Positions 12,413-24,038 of a stretch of 64,000 nt of DNA are shown here, piece after piece. The stretch is from positions 2,027,001 through 2,091,000 of the forward strand of contig JAJTWR010000113.1 in assembly GCA_021613335.1 (NCBI GenBank). The letters run 5' to 3'. Below the pieces are notes generated by a model. That model saw only the letters and a program-made list of their open reading frames with translations, was not told the DNA's origin and made no database searches. A program made the translations under genes and the position numbers. How positions within the stretch are numbered: the first letter of the stretch is position 1; the number at the start of each line of letters is the position of its first letter. The DNA is from Whitmania pigra. Its lineage: Eukaryota; Annelida; Clitellata; Hirudinida; Haemopidae.

Positions 12413-12956
12413 TGAGTGAGTGAGTGAGTGAGTGAGTGAGTGAGTGAGTGATGAGTGAGTGAGTGAGTGAGTGAGTGTGAGTGAGTGAGTGAGTGAGTGA
12501 GTGAGTGAGTGAGTGAGTGAGTGAGTTGAGTGAGTGAGTGAGTGAGTGCGTGAGTGAGTGAGTGAGTGAGTGAGTGAGTGAGTGAGTGAGTGAGGAGTGA
12601 GTGAGTGAGTGAGTGAGTGAGTGAGTGAGTGAGTGAGTGAGTGAGTGAGTGAGTGAGTGAGTGAGTGAGTGAGTGAGTGAGTGAGTGAGTGGTGAGTGAG
12701 TGAGTGAGTGAGTGAGTGAGTGAGTGCGTGAGTGAGTGAGTGAGTGAGTGAGTGAGTGAGTGAGAGTGAGTGAGTGAGTGAGTGAGTGAGTGAGTGAGTG
12801 AGTGGTGAGTGAGTGAGTGAGTGAGTGAGTGAGTGAGTGCGTGAGTGAGTGAGTGAGTGAGTGAGTGAGTGAGAGTGAGTGAGTGAGTGAGTGAGTGAGT
12901 GAGTGAGTGAGTGAGTGAGTGAGTGAGTGAGTGAGTGAGTGCACAAGTGAGTGAGC
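12413..12956. repeat. (GAGT)n microsatellite, about 540 bp
   Basis: Near-pure GAGT tetranucleotide repeat. Irregular units recur (GAGTGCGT, GAGAGTG, GAGGAGTG, GTGGTGAG), suggesting short higher-order duplications. On the minus strand all three frames stay open as Thr-His-Ser-Leu runs, a product of the repeat period and not evidence of a protein. Confidence 0.97.
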
Positions 12957-13304
12957 ATAAAGCAAACACGAATGTTCCTATTTACTCAACAAACTGCTCT
13001 AATCAAACACATCAGTTTGTTCATCTCTGTTTGTCCAGATGCGACAAGATTCAATGCATTTAAAGCTTCCAATACTTGATTCCTGTAATTCCGTGGATGC
13101 AATTTCAGCAATGCCTTTTTCTCTTTTTATTTTTTATTTTTCGTTTTTCTGCTGTCGTATTTCAGAAAATTGACTTATAACTTAATAACTCAAAATTCTT
13201 GAGAATAAATATGCAGTCTAAATCAATAATTTCGTCTTGCGCTGAAAGTTTTAAAAAACCCTAACAATGAAATCTATAAAATATTTATCAACTTATTTGA
13301 CGAG

Positions 13305-14860
13305 ATGGGATTTCACCAATTTGTCCAGTTACCAACGCAACAATCAAACATCCTAGACCTGCTCTTCTCCAACGATTCACGTTTCATATCAGACATCAGG
13401 ATAATGCCACCAATCTCTCAGAGCGACCATAACACCATCGTCTTCACAACGAATCTTCCAACCACACCAGTCATAATTCATAACCTAAGCTACAGACACT
13501 TAACCAAATCAGCCTATGAAAATCTAGACATCAACCTTTGCCAAACAAATTGGAACGAGTTGTTCCAATACTGCTTCTCTGTTGATGACTGTTGGAGAGT
13601 GTTTACAGATATTGTTAGCAACGGCATAAATAGGATCGCTCCTGAACGTGTCAGACTCAACACCACTACCAAATCACTCAAGCCTTCCTACCCCAGCTTC
13701 ATTTTAAAGGCCCAAAAACTGAAGCTTAAAGCCTTTCGTAAGTGGCATCAAAGCAGAAGAAACGAAGACAAAGTTATTTTCAACGCTCTCTCCAGAAAAC
13801 TCAAGAAAGTCATAGACGAACACCACGAACTCCAGGAGAGCAGACTTGCATTGTTCGGTAATTTAGGACAGTTTTACCGCTTCATCAACAACAAACTTTC
13901 AGCAGACAACCCAGTGCAAGAGCTAAAGATGGACTCTTCACATCAGATCCAGAGAAAATAGCTAATATTTTCAATAGGTACTTTTGCAGTGTTTTCACAA
14001 TAGATGATGGTATATGCCATACTATGTCTCCACGCACCAGCAAGAAAATTGATCAAATATTGTTCACTCCTGATCGCACATACCAGACACTCCGCAAACT
14101 CAAACCGTCCCTCTCATCTGGTCCGGATGGAATCACTAACACCCTCCTCAGAAACTGTGCTACTGGTCTCTGTTTGCCACTCTGCCATATCTTCAACTTC
14201 TCCTTCAATATGCATGAACTACCCCTTGATTGGAGATCTGCCCACGTAACCCCTGTGCACAAAAAAAGGTGCCACTTCTGATCCCGGTAACTACCGACCA
14301 ATATCACTCACATCCTCTGCTGTCGAGCAATGGAACGGATGATCAATAAAGATATCTTAAACTACCTTTAAGCTAACAACCTTATATCACCTGAACAACA
14401 TGGCTTTTTAAACTCCAGATCGACATGCTCCAACCTCATTGAATGTACAAATGATTGGTCAATATCAAGGCACCAGGGCACAGACATAATATACTTTGAC
14501 TTTAGAAAAGCCTTTGACTAAAAACTGCTGTCTAAACTTCAGGCATATGGCATCTCAGGCAATCTACTTTCATGGCTTGAGACTTTCTTATCCAACCGAA
14601 CCCAGGCAGTCAAAGTTAACGGCCACCTTTCCAATGAAGTGGACGTGGTTAGTGGCGTGCCTCAAGGAAGTGTGCTCGGACCTATACTTTTCCTCATATA
14701 TATTAACGATGTTACCGATACGCTTACCGATAACCACGTCAAATCAAAACTGTTTGCTGACGACATCAAACTGTACTCAACATTATCACTCCCTCAAAGT
14801 TCCTCCCTACAGTCTGCTATTGAAAGGTTGGTATCATGGAGCAACAAGTAGCAAAACCTT
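13305..14860 (+). pseudogene. CR1/L2-like non-LTR retrotransposon fragment
   Basis: Starts inside the C-terminal part of an AP-endonuclease (FVQLPTQQSNILDLLFSND...SQSDHN, the SDH motif). It continues through the endonuclease-RT linker into reverse transcriptase blocks: LKPSLSSGPDGI, RNYRPISLT, AFDK-like, [20 protein letters not shown] and the catalytic LFADDIKLYS. At least four frameshifts or stops break it, and both the 5' end and the region after the RT palm are missing. The endonuclease type and motif order suggest the CR1/L2 or jockey group. Confidence 0.85.
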
Positions 14861-14867
14861 CATTTGA

Positions 14868-15106
14868 GCGACAATCAATATAGATGTCAAATAATAATAT
14901 TTAAATAAAATCGTTATCAATTTGGAGCAATCATTTGGTGCGTGATTTGGAATGAATAAAAACAAGTCTGAAAATTTTGAATGCTACTAAACAGAGCAAA
15001 GTAACTACTTTTCTACCTCGGAGATCGTGAAATTCTTGAATACGTCAAAAACGGTTTTATTAATGCCCGTTGCATGATTAGGATGGTGCTAATTTTTTTC
15101 GTTTTT
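14868..15106. other. Non-coding spacer
   Basis: AT-rich; no feature recognised. Confidence 0.3.
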
Positions 15107-15178
15107 CCACAACGAAGTTCGAATAAGTTGCTAGCGCGAGCGACGCTGCCTTAACTATTAGGCCATTTGGGAGTCACA
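15107..15178 (-). repeat. tRNA-derived SINE head (minus strand)
   Basis: On the minus strand it reads like a tRNA: TGGCCTAATAGTTAAGGC as D-arm/A box, and TTATTCGAACTTCG as T-arm/B box, ~35 bases later. The acceptor stem does not pair convincingly, so I read it as a SINE head and not a functional tRNA gene. Confidence 0.45.
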
Positions 15179-15409
15179 TATTTCTCGAATCCTTGTAGCC
15201 CGGACTGCGTGTCTTTCCATACGCACTACACTTTCACCAAATTCCTTTTCGAAATTAGAATAGTAAAATATATTTTTCTCAAAATTTAAATTGTTATGCA
15301 TTAGCATTTTAAAAATAATACACAAAAATAATTTTTAAAATAATAAATATCTTCGAAAAATGTAGTCATAATTTGAACTTAGTAACTAACTTTTCTTGCT
15401 AAATCCTAT

Positions 15410-16467
15410 ATGACGAAGATGATGTGCTGTAAAGACGAACACGAAGTAGCAAATGAAGAACAACAGTGTGTAACCTACTGTGTTTCTACAAAATGCAAGG
15501 GGATTCCGGTGCATTCAGACAGTTTAGACGAGGAATCGGAATGCCCGATTTGCTATAATGAGTTCAAAGCTCCAGTGAAAGTGGTGAGAATGAGTTGCAA
15601 TCATTACGTTTGCAATCAATGTTTTGAAGCATTGGAAAAAAGGTATGAGTTTGCTATAGTCATACATATATTTTTATGGTCAAAATTAAGCTAAATTTAA
15701 ATAGTTGCAGACGCGGATGTCCGATGTGTAAGAAATTCATTCAAAACCAATTGACTCTGAGCCGAATGATACGTTTCCAAACAGAAACATGGGAAAACAT
15801 ACTTATTAGGCATATGATGTGCATTCACGAGGATTATCACGAAATAAAGCACTATTTGACGGATCTTAACGTGACATGGAGGAGGCTTGTCAATTTTATC
15901 TTAGAGACACAGAGATCTCCTAATCATTACAAAAATGTACGTGGTCTCGAAATTGAGGACATTTATGAAATTCGTAGACAAGGTAGATTATTGAAAAATA
16001 AACCAGCCTATGCCGTACTTAAAATGGAAGGGGAGAAAACTCAAATTATTTTCGGCTGTTTACTTCTCAGTATGTCGTTCAGACTTGTCATTTCACCAAA
16101 CGATGATTCAGATTTTGGTCAAGACAACGAATACGCTGATGAAGCCGTTGGATATATGAACAAACAGTTGGATGTGTGTTGGAGGGTATTTCCAAAACTT
16201 TTGAACTACGAACACGTCGATCACTTGCTTGTCCGGAAGTTTCAGAACACCACGTGTTATCTGCTTCTAACAGGTTTTAATGTTGGCGGGGTTCGCAACT
16301 ATCACTTCACTCCAATGAAAGCACAGCTGGGAAAACTAAAAAAGTGCAACTTCGACGAATCATACTTTGATAGCGTTAGAAATTTTTTTCCGATGTTAAA
16401 TTTGGAGAAATTGCGCCTGCGTGATAAGTATGAGGATAGCTTTTCATGCTGCAAGGTTTCAACGTGA
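15410..16467 (+). CDS. RING-finger protein, lineage-specific family, copy 1
   Basis: Exons 15410-15642 and 15711-16467 join in phase 2 (AAAAG|GTATGAG ... TTGCAG|ACG) to give 329 residues. The RING is C3HC4-type with ligands C45, C48, C63, H65, C68, C71 and, across the intron, C81 and C84. An N-terminal motif conserved in the family (C24, C29, H35 in YCxxxxCxGxPxH) may form another metal site. The C-terminal ~230 residues contain VTWRRLVNFIL, FRLVISPNDD, DNEYADEAVGYMNKQL.VCWRVFPKL and MKAQLGKLKKCNF. I cannot match this domain to a known family. RING proteins are usually ubiquitin E3 ligases; that activity is inferred and the substrate is unknown. There is no signal peptide or TM segment. A pogo-like repeat end lies 70 bases after the stop, next to an AATAAA. 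Confidence 0.85.
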
Positions 16468-16539
16468 AAAGAAATTTTGGTGAAGAAGAAAGCAGTGGAG
16501 ATGAAACTAAAGTTTTTGGTCAGGTATTCAATAAATATA

Positions 16540-16740
16540 CAGTGGAACCCACTTATCTCGACCTCCTTTAACTCGCCAACCCTATTAATGTCTAATCATT
16601 TTCTTACCGCTTATGTCGATGCTTTTATGTCGCCGAAACCTAATATCTCGAGCACAAAAGAGTGTCAAATTCGCCACCCTACATCAATTATCTCGACCCC
16701 TTGACTAATCGCCGACTTTGAAGTGAAACCGCCAAATTCC
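16540..16740. repeat. pogo/Tigger-like element, one terminal repeat
   Basis: Begins CAGTGGAACCCACTTATCTC preceded by TA, the terminus and target dinucleotide typical of pogo-type elements. It matches the left end of the complete MITE at 63463-63987. I could not find the matching right end, so the downstream limit is approximate. Confidence 0.55.
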
Positions 16741-17228
16741 CATGTTGTTGTAGCATTTTCTCATCGGTTAGGTTGATTCTTTTTTTTATGTCGATTCCAT
16801 TTCACTCTTGTTGAATTTGTCTGCCGGCTAACGATATTAACTGGGTTCTAGTTATTAGGGCTTATTTTCGGGGAAACACGGTAGTATTACACTTAGTCCT
16901 AACGCTCCCTAGATAGCACCTCTAGCCAAGCTGGAAGCTCATGAATATTCATGAGATAGTAAGACATTGGTAACCCATCCGACCCCACAGCTGTATCGAT
17001 ATCGATCCAATCGGATTGATTTATAAGTGCAGTTAAATTAAATTGTTTAGTAACTACTTGCCGTTAATTTAAGATATAATTATATTCGCATAGCAGATGT
17101 GTGATCTCGTTCTTTTGCTTCTTCTCCGGTGGAAAAAAACTCAAATATTTTTGCTTCATCGTCTTTTAGTTGACATATTTAATAATAATTATGACGTTTT
17201 TTATATTAGTTGAGAGAAAGTAGGAAAT
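16741..17228. other. Non-coding spacer
   Basis: No exon recognised. It may include more of the pogo-like element. Confidence 0.3.
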
Positions 17229-19460
17229 GGCTGCCGGTGCAGTGACGCCGAGGGGGGGAGCAGGTGGGGTCACTGCCAGGGGGCCCGCATCTGTAAGAGG
17301 GCCCGGCCGGCCCGATCATGTCAATTTTTGCAAGTCTCATCGTTTACCGTAGGCGACAGAATTTAATGTCTTAATAGCCCCACAGTTTTAGATTATATAC
17401 TGCCGAACAAACAGTCCATTTCACGTAGGGTGTATAAACTCTGTGTTCTGCTGTGAGACGCTAGGGTAAGGTGATGTAAGACACCCACACCATTTTAGGC
17501 AAAACAGACCATTACAGATCCTTTGATTTGTGTTGTTCCATAGCAGGAAAGGTTTGATTTACCATCACTTGTATTTCTGTGGAGTTATACACACTAGATT
17601 ACTGCTAAAGTTGATTTTTTGTCTAAAGTATGTACAAATCTTACATATTTAATTTGTCAAACTATCACGATATTGAAAGAGCATATCCGTTGCTATAATA
17701 TAGCTATGTTATTGTGTCATTTAATAATGGCGTCATAACTAGGAAAAACGCCCACTTCGAGTCAACCACTTTATAACGCCTTCTTGCAGTTTATATAATC
17801 GCAGTGGACGTCATTTCTGTACACATGTTGGGTTACAAACTGACGTTCATGAAATTTTCTGATTTTCATGAAAATAACTGATGCAGTCGAAAAGTCGGCG
17901 CGTGTTGAGCGAAGCGTTTATTGTTGCATCTCTACACGACAGGGCTGTGCCCGTAGAAGTTGATGCATCACTTACTCTAGAAGGGAAATTGGTGGGAATT
18001 CCATGGATACAGCCGGCTTCTAGAAATTCAGTCGATATGCTGTTGAATGAGCTGGATCATCTGAAAACTATACACGTTGCAAACCTCGGACAGAAAATTC
18101 TGTCGCTATTTGACTTGCTGAACCGTCTACACGCTTTGAAAATCGATACACTGTTTCCAAACGTTGTCATTATGATACGTATCTTCTGCACTCTTCCGGT
18201 TACCGTTGCTCAAGCAGAACGATCTTTCATGACATTGGCCCGAGTTAAAAATGTTCTGAGATCGACAATGTGTCAAGAACACCTGACCAGCCTTGGAATG
18301 CTGGCAGTGGAAGGTCGAATTGCAAGAACGATTGATTACAACAGTAAAATTGAACTGTCTGCACGCAGTAACGCCGAGAGGGGGGCAGGTGGGGTCACTG
18401 CCAGTAGGCCCGCATCTGTAAGGGGGCCCGGCCGGTCCGATCATGTCAATTTTTGCACATCTCTTCCGTAGTTTACAGTAGGCGACAGAATATAATGTCC
18501 TAATAGCCCCATAGTTTTACATACTGTAAAATACTTTTATATACTGCCGAACGAACAGTCCATTTCACGTAGGGTGTATAAACTCTGTATTCTGATGTGA
18601 GACGCTAGGGTAAGGTGGTGTAGGACGCCCATAACATTTTAGGCGAAACGGACCATTAGAGATTTGATTTGTGTTGTTCCCTAGCAGGAAAGGTTTGCTT
18701 TATCATCACTTCTATTTCTGTGGAGTTATACACACTAGATTACTGCTAAAGTTGATTTTTGGTCTAAAGGATGTAAAAATCTTACATATTTAATTTGTCA
18801 AACTATCACGATATTTAAAGAGCAAATCCATTGCTATAATAAATAACAACAGCTATGTTATTGTGTCATTTAATAATGGCGTCATAACTAGGAAAAACGC
18901 CCACTTCGAGTCAACCACTTTATAACGCCTTCTTGCAATTTATATAATCGCATCGGACGTCATATCTCTACCACATGTTAGGTTACAAATTGACGTTCAT
19001 GAAATTTTCTCATATAACTGATGCAGTCGAAAAGTCTGCGCGTGTTGAGCGAAGCGGTTACTGGTGCGTATAGAAGTTGATGCATCACTTACTCTAGAAG
19101 GGAAATTGGTAGGAATTCTATGGATACAGTCGGCCTCTTAGAAATTCAGTCGATTGATATTAACGCCGATCTGTTGAATGAGCTGGAGCATCTGAAAACT
19201 ATACACGTTGCAAACCTCGGATAGAAAAGTCTGTCGCCATTTGACTTGCTGAAACGTCTTTGAAAATCGATACACTGTTTCCAAACGTTGTCATTATGAT
19301 ACGTATCTTCTGCGCGCTTCCTGTTACCGTTGCTCAAGCAGAACGATCTTTCAGCACATTGGCCCGAGTTAATTTCTGAGATCGGCAATGTCTTAAGAAC
19401 GCCTGACCAGCCTTGGAATGTATAATTGAACTGTCAGCACGCAGAAAAGCCCGCAAAGTT
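17229..19460 (+). mobile_element. hAT transposase debris with internal ~1.13-kb tandem duplication
   Basis: Two head-to-tail copies of one unit (about 17237-18365 and 18366-19440), each starting with a GC-rich block around GGGGTCACTGCC and GGGCCCGGCCGG. The first unit ends in a 196-codon open frame (17881-18471) whose product has the hAT C-terminal dimerisation signature: FPNVVIMIRIFCTLPVTVAQ then AERSFMTLARVKNVLRSTM. The second unit repeats it with frameshifts. The open frame runs across the duplication junction into the GC-rich block, giving a non-native Gly/Arg-rich tail. No intact transposase remains and no terminal repeats or target duplication were identified. Confidence 0.75.
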
Positions 19461-20190
19461 TTGTTGTGGCCATCTCTCTTGCATGTCGTAAAAGTCGGTT
19501 CCACATAATTACATCGTTTTTAAGAACTTGTGTAGCTTAATCTCCATCGAAACACCAGTTTGCTTAGTGCACACAAATCTGTACACGTAGCATGTGGCTG
19601 GTTATCTTTGACTAAGGCTGTGTGGTGTAACGGTCGTTGCAGGTAAGGACACAATTATGATGAAATGAAAAACTGATAAGCTCACCGATGATTAGAGTTG
19701 GCTAATTTAAAGCGCCTCTCTGCGTGTTTGACCACCAAAAATTACTACTTTCATTTTGATTAGCTGTAAAACAAATAAATTCAAATTTATCTCATTCTCT
19801 GGGTGGGGAAGACCGTCGAGCGTCACGATGAATAGCAGAGGGCTTAGGATACTGCCGTTGCGAAAATTTCAGTTTAGACGTTAAAATTAACAAATAAAAC
19901 CTAACTTACAGTGTAAAAAAAGTTTTAACGATTTTAATTACTACAATTTGTCTTTGCCCGTACTAACTTCGAATTTTTGATTTGTAAATTGTTTAATATT
20001 TCCCGGTTATCGCTTTAGTTTAAAACTTTACAAAGAAAATCAAGTGTTTCAACAAATGGAAACGACAGCATTTTTGTACAATGGTGATTTGAAAAATGTT
20101 TAATTTGCAGCATTACCACTCCAAAAGAGTACAACTTAAAAATACATTATGAAACGAACCATTGATCTGGCGATAATTATAATATTAAAA
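19461..20190. other. Non-coding spacer
   Basis: AT-rich; no feature recognised. Confidence 0.3.
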
Positions 20191-20263
20191 AATCATTTGT
20201 AAGGCATAGCGTCAGAAATGCTATAAATATGAAGGTCCAATGTGAGTTTCAAGACTCAGCCAA

Positions 20264-20521
20264 ATGATCGCCATGAGTGGGAAATCTTACAGTGATGGAG
20301 ATTTCGTGAAGCACTGCCTTGCAAAAACGGCTGACATTGTGAGCCCACAGAATGTAAAGTTATTCAAGAACATATCGTTAACCATGAACAGTGTCGCTGG
20401 GCAAAATGGTGAAATGGCAAATGATACGAAACAACAGTTGAAGGCTATATCATCAAAATATGAACATTTTGCGGTTGCTACTGATGATACTGTTGACATC
20501 ACTGAAATAGCAATTTTTTAG
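20264..20521 (+). pseudogene. hAT (GTF2IRD2-type) transposase fragment
   Basis: An 85-codon frame reading SGKSYSDGDFVKHCLAKTAD, then LFKNISLTMNSVA, and KYEHFAVATDDTVDITEIAI. This resembles the region of GTF2IRD2/ZBED-type hAT transposases that leads to the first catalytic Asp (the family's S.A.DESTD). It is truncated on both sides. Confidence 0.65.
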
Positions 20522-20529
20522 GATAAGGG

Positions 20530-21090
20530 GGGAAAAGGTCACCTCTTTTTTCAAAAGTTTCACGAAGGTTCACCCCTTGGAAAAAGCTGAAAAGACATGA
20601 GAAGGCAAAGATAGAACAAGTGTAAGAAGAAACGCGTCCTAACGAGTTGCTGGCAGAGTAGCAAACCTGGAATAGATGGATGGTTGGATGGACAGGCTGA
20701 TGGATAGATAAATGAAGCTCTAAATATTATTCATGGTGAGACAAAGAGAAGTTGGTTTGTTGGAGCAAAGGACGATTTTGTTTATTGGTCATTATGAGTT
20801 ATCATGAATTATTAATACCAGGCGTCGGTAGACAAATGATTAAGACTTTGGCCTTGGTGCGACTCCATTAGGAGTTCAAATCCTAGCTTCTCTCTAGAGC
20901 TTTTATGACTAATATCTGACGAAATGAAAGATTTTATGATATCTTAATTAAGACATGGAATAAAAGTTCGCATTTTAAAAAGTGTCTAAATTTCTTAAAC
21001 AAGATTTACAACATTCCCCTGCTAAATCCCGGCTAAAAATTGCCGGGGCTAGGGCCGGGGTCCCGGTCGATTCTTAGGCCCAAGGTGCTA
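20530..21090 (+). repeat. SINE-like repeat, copy 1 (tRNA-like core 20816-20900)
   Basis: Homologous to 23150-23745. The core has an A-box-like GTAGACAAATGATTAAGAC and a B-box-like GGAGTTCAAATCC about 40 bases later, with a long variable-arm-like stretch as in Leu/Ser tRNAs. It is followed by a ~150-base body and a GC-rich end (GGGGCTAGGGCCGGGG). No poly-A or target duplication was established. Confidence 0.5.
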
Positions 21091-21189
21091 TTTGAGTTTG
21101 ACATGCCTGTTCTAAGATGTAGATCTAACCACTACTTTGTATTTCCTCATTATATTTTTTTCAAAATTGACTGAGTTTATTTGATCTAA

Positions 21190-21440
21190 CCCTAACACTA
21201 GTTATTATGAATTATTAGTACAACACATCGGTTGACGAGTTAAACTCGATTTGGTGCGGCCCATTAGGAGTTAACATATCGGCTGCCTGCAAGAACTTCA
21301 CACAGCTAAAGCCTGACGATGTTATCACAGTAAATCAAAGATTTTGTGATAATTTGGATTCGCATAAGGAATAAACGATCGCATTTTTTAAAATCTAATT
21401 TTAAAATACTGATTACCCGGCTACAGCCTGGCAAATTGTC
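21190..21440 (+). repeat. SINE-like repeat, degenerate copy
   Basis: Weaker version of the repeats at 20776-21090 and 23440-23745 (shared GGTGCGGCCCATTAGGAGTT and the body AAAGATTTTGTGATAATTTG). The B box is decayed. Confidence 0.4.
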
Positions 21441-21640
21441 GATTCCACCTGCCTGCATGTCCTTCAATAAGCACTGCGCTTTCATTAAATTCTGTTTTGC
21501 AATTATCATAATAAAATATATTTTGAACAAATATAAAATTTTGTAAATATTAGCAAATTTAAAATAATGCAATATCTTTGAAAAGTGAGGTCATTATTTT
21601 AGCTTAATAACTTAACTTTTCTCGCTAACTCCTATACAAG

Positions 21641-22728
21641 ATGATATGCCCTAATGAAGAACACGAAGTAGCGAATAAAGAGCAACAGTGTGTAACTTAC
21701 TGTGTTTCTAAACACTGCAAGGGGATTCCAGTGCATTCAGGAAGTTTACAAAAGGAATCGGAATGCCCGATTTGCTATAATGAGTTGAAAAATCCAGTAA
21801 ACGTGGTGAGACTGGGTTGCAATCATTACTTTTGCAATCAGTGCTATACGGCTTTGAAAAAAATGTAAAAACTTTTTTTTCTTTTTTTTATGAACTTGTT
21901 TTCATGAAAAAAAGTATATAATGATATATTTATTTTTATGGTCAACGTTATTTTAATGTTTCCAGATGTGGATGTCCAATATGCAAGAGAGCCATTAAAA
22001 ATCAATTGACATTGACAGAAATGATAAGCTGCAAAACAGAAACATGGAATAACATAATTATTGAGCACATTCTATGTATACAAGAGGCTTATCCCAAGAT
22101 TAAGCACTATTTGAATGATCTTAACGTGACATGGAGGAGGCTTGTCAATTTTATCTTAGAGACACAGAGATCTCCTAATCATTACAAAAATGTACAAGGT
22201 CTCGAAATTGTGGACTTTGATGATATTCGTAGACAAGGTAGATTATTGGAAGAAAACCAAGATTACGCCGTACTTAAAATGGAAGGGGAGAAAACTCAAC
22301 TTATTTTCAGCTGTTTACTTCCCTGTATGTCGTTCAGACTTGTCATTTCACCAAACGATGAATCAGATTTTGGTCAAGACAACGAATACGCTGATGAAGC
22401 TGTTGGATGTATGAACGAACAATTGGAAGTATGTTGGAGGGTATTTCCAAGACTTGTGAACCACGAACACGTCGATCACTTGCTTGTCCGGAAGTTTCAG
22501 AACATCACGTGTTATCTGCTTCTAACAGGTTTCAATATAGGCGGGGTTCGCAGCTATCACTTCACTCCAATGAAAGCACAGCTGGGAAAACTGAAAAAGT
22601 GTAACTTCGATGAATCTTACTTTGATGACGTTAGAAGCATTTTTCCGCTTTTAAATATGGTCAGCGTGGATATGGGAAATTGTAAGGACGATTATGTTTG
22701 CTGCAAATTTTATGGTGCCAATGATTGA
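21641..22728 (+). CDS. RING-finger protein, lineage-specific family, copy 2
   Basis: Exons 21641-21864 and 21966-22728 join in phase 2 to give 328 residues. The donor AAAT|GTAAAA is less ideal than in copy 1, but the spliced frame restores the last RING cysteines (CGCPICKR). RING half in exon 1: CPICYNELKNPV...GCNHYFCNQC. The upstream C/C/H motif (YCVSKHCKGIPVH) is kept. The C-terminal domain is very close to copy 1. From about codon 120 of exon 2 the two are nearly identical at DNA level, while the RING half and the very C-terminus (VSVDMGNCKDDYVCCKF) differ. The upstream flanks of copies 1 and 2 are also alignable, so they arose by segmental duplication. AATAAA follows near 22838. Likely intact; ubiquitin-ligase role inferred only from the RING. 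Confidence 0.83.
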
Positions 22729-23149
22729 AGGTTCATGGTTAATGGAGACAATCAGTGAAGAAGAAAACAGTTTCGATAGCGAATATGGTTAACAAACATG
22801 TTTTCAGTAAAAACCACTTCGTTTGGAATTACGTTTGACTTAATAAAGTTTTAAAACTAGACGTTATGTCCATTTCAGCTTTTTCTAAAGGTTGGGAGGA
22901 TTGACGACCTTTTTTTGCTTCCAGTCAAAATTAAGAGGGAAGCAAATTCTCGCAAAACATGAGATGACCTTTTTTGCATCTAAAGTCAGGGGCCTCATGC
23001 TAGCATGCAAATTCAGTGATGAATGCAGTTATTTTGCTGTAATTCCATCATTTCAATACTTATTTGCACATAAAACTTGTGTTTGCTATGCCTTCGTTAA
23101 CTAACTTAAACTTTAATTAATGTCTCAAGAGAGATTCAGCCTTTTTGGG
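22729..23149. other. Non-coding downstream of RING copy 2
   Basis: 3'UTR with polyadenylation signal, then sequence in which I see no feature. Confidence 0.35.
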
Positions 23150-23745
23150 TCGCTTGTGTAGGTGTAAACGTGTAGCTGTCAGATGACTTTCCTTCTGGAA
23201 AGTGTGTCCTAACGAGCTGATAGGCATGGCAAACCTGGAATGGATGGTTAGATGGGCGGACGGATGAATGACCCACCTGCCACCCCAAGTGATAGTGAAG
23301 GCAGTTCTATATAGCATTTATGTTGAGATGTTTCCATAAAGAATGTCGAAACATTACTGTTTCTTAAGTATAGGTATTTTAAAAGCATATTATTTCACAA
23401 AGGTGCCTCAAGTGTCGGATGAGTTTATTTATCATAATGAGTCATTATGAGTTATCACGAATCATTAATACCAGGCGTCTGTAGGCGAATGGTTAAGACT
23501 TTGGCTTTGGTGCGACTCCATTAGGAGTTCAAATCCGAGCCTCTCTTCAGAGCTTTTACAACTGACGATTCAAATGAAAGATTTTATAATAACTTGGATT
23601 CAGACATGGAACAGACGTTACAATTTAAAAAAAAAGTGTCAAAATTTTTTTTATATGATTTACGACATTCCCCGGCTAACATTTGCCGGTGCTGGGGCCT
23701 GGGTCCCAAAAATTCGGGGCCGGGACCGGGGTTCCCGGTCGATTC
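23150..23745 (+). repeat. SINE-like repeat, copy 2 (tRNA-like core 23470-23550)
   Basis: Best-preserved copy: A-box-like TGTAGGCGAATGGTTAAGAC and B-box-like GGAGTTCAAATCCGAG. Body and GC-rich end (CCGGGACCGGGGTTCCCGG) as in copy 1. An upstream flank (CCTAACGAG..., GCAAACCTGGAAT.GATGG) is also shared with 20638-20700, so the repeat unit is longer than the tRNA-like part. Confidence 0.55.
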
Positions 23746-24038
23746 CTACAAACTAATATAACAAATTCATTTACAAAATATTCTATTTCAATACGGGCAA
23801 CGCCTAGCAGAACATCTAGTTTGTTCACATTAGGACAGCTAAAATGACCGTAGGTTCTTTGATATTACAATATAATTTTAGATTTCATAAATTTATGCCA
23901 ACAATATACATTTATTATTAATTTAATAAAACAATAAAATAACTTGGTTATCTTTGGAAAGAAAATAAGGAAGTCCATGAATTTTTACTCATAAGAGTAA
24001 TCTTTGTTGAGTAGCTTGTTGATGCTAATTGAATTAAA

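Noticed and set aside
12287..12969. Three long minus-strand frames of Thr-His-Ser-Leu repeats
   Set aside because: All three frames are open at once, as expected from a tetranucleotide repeat.
15107..15178. Functional tRNA gene
   Set aside because: A- and B-box-like words are present but the acceptor and anticodon stems do not pair well; treated as SINE-derived.
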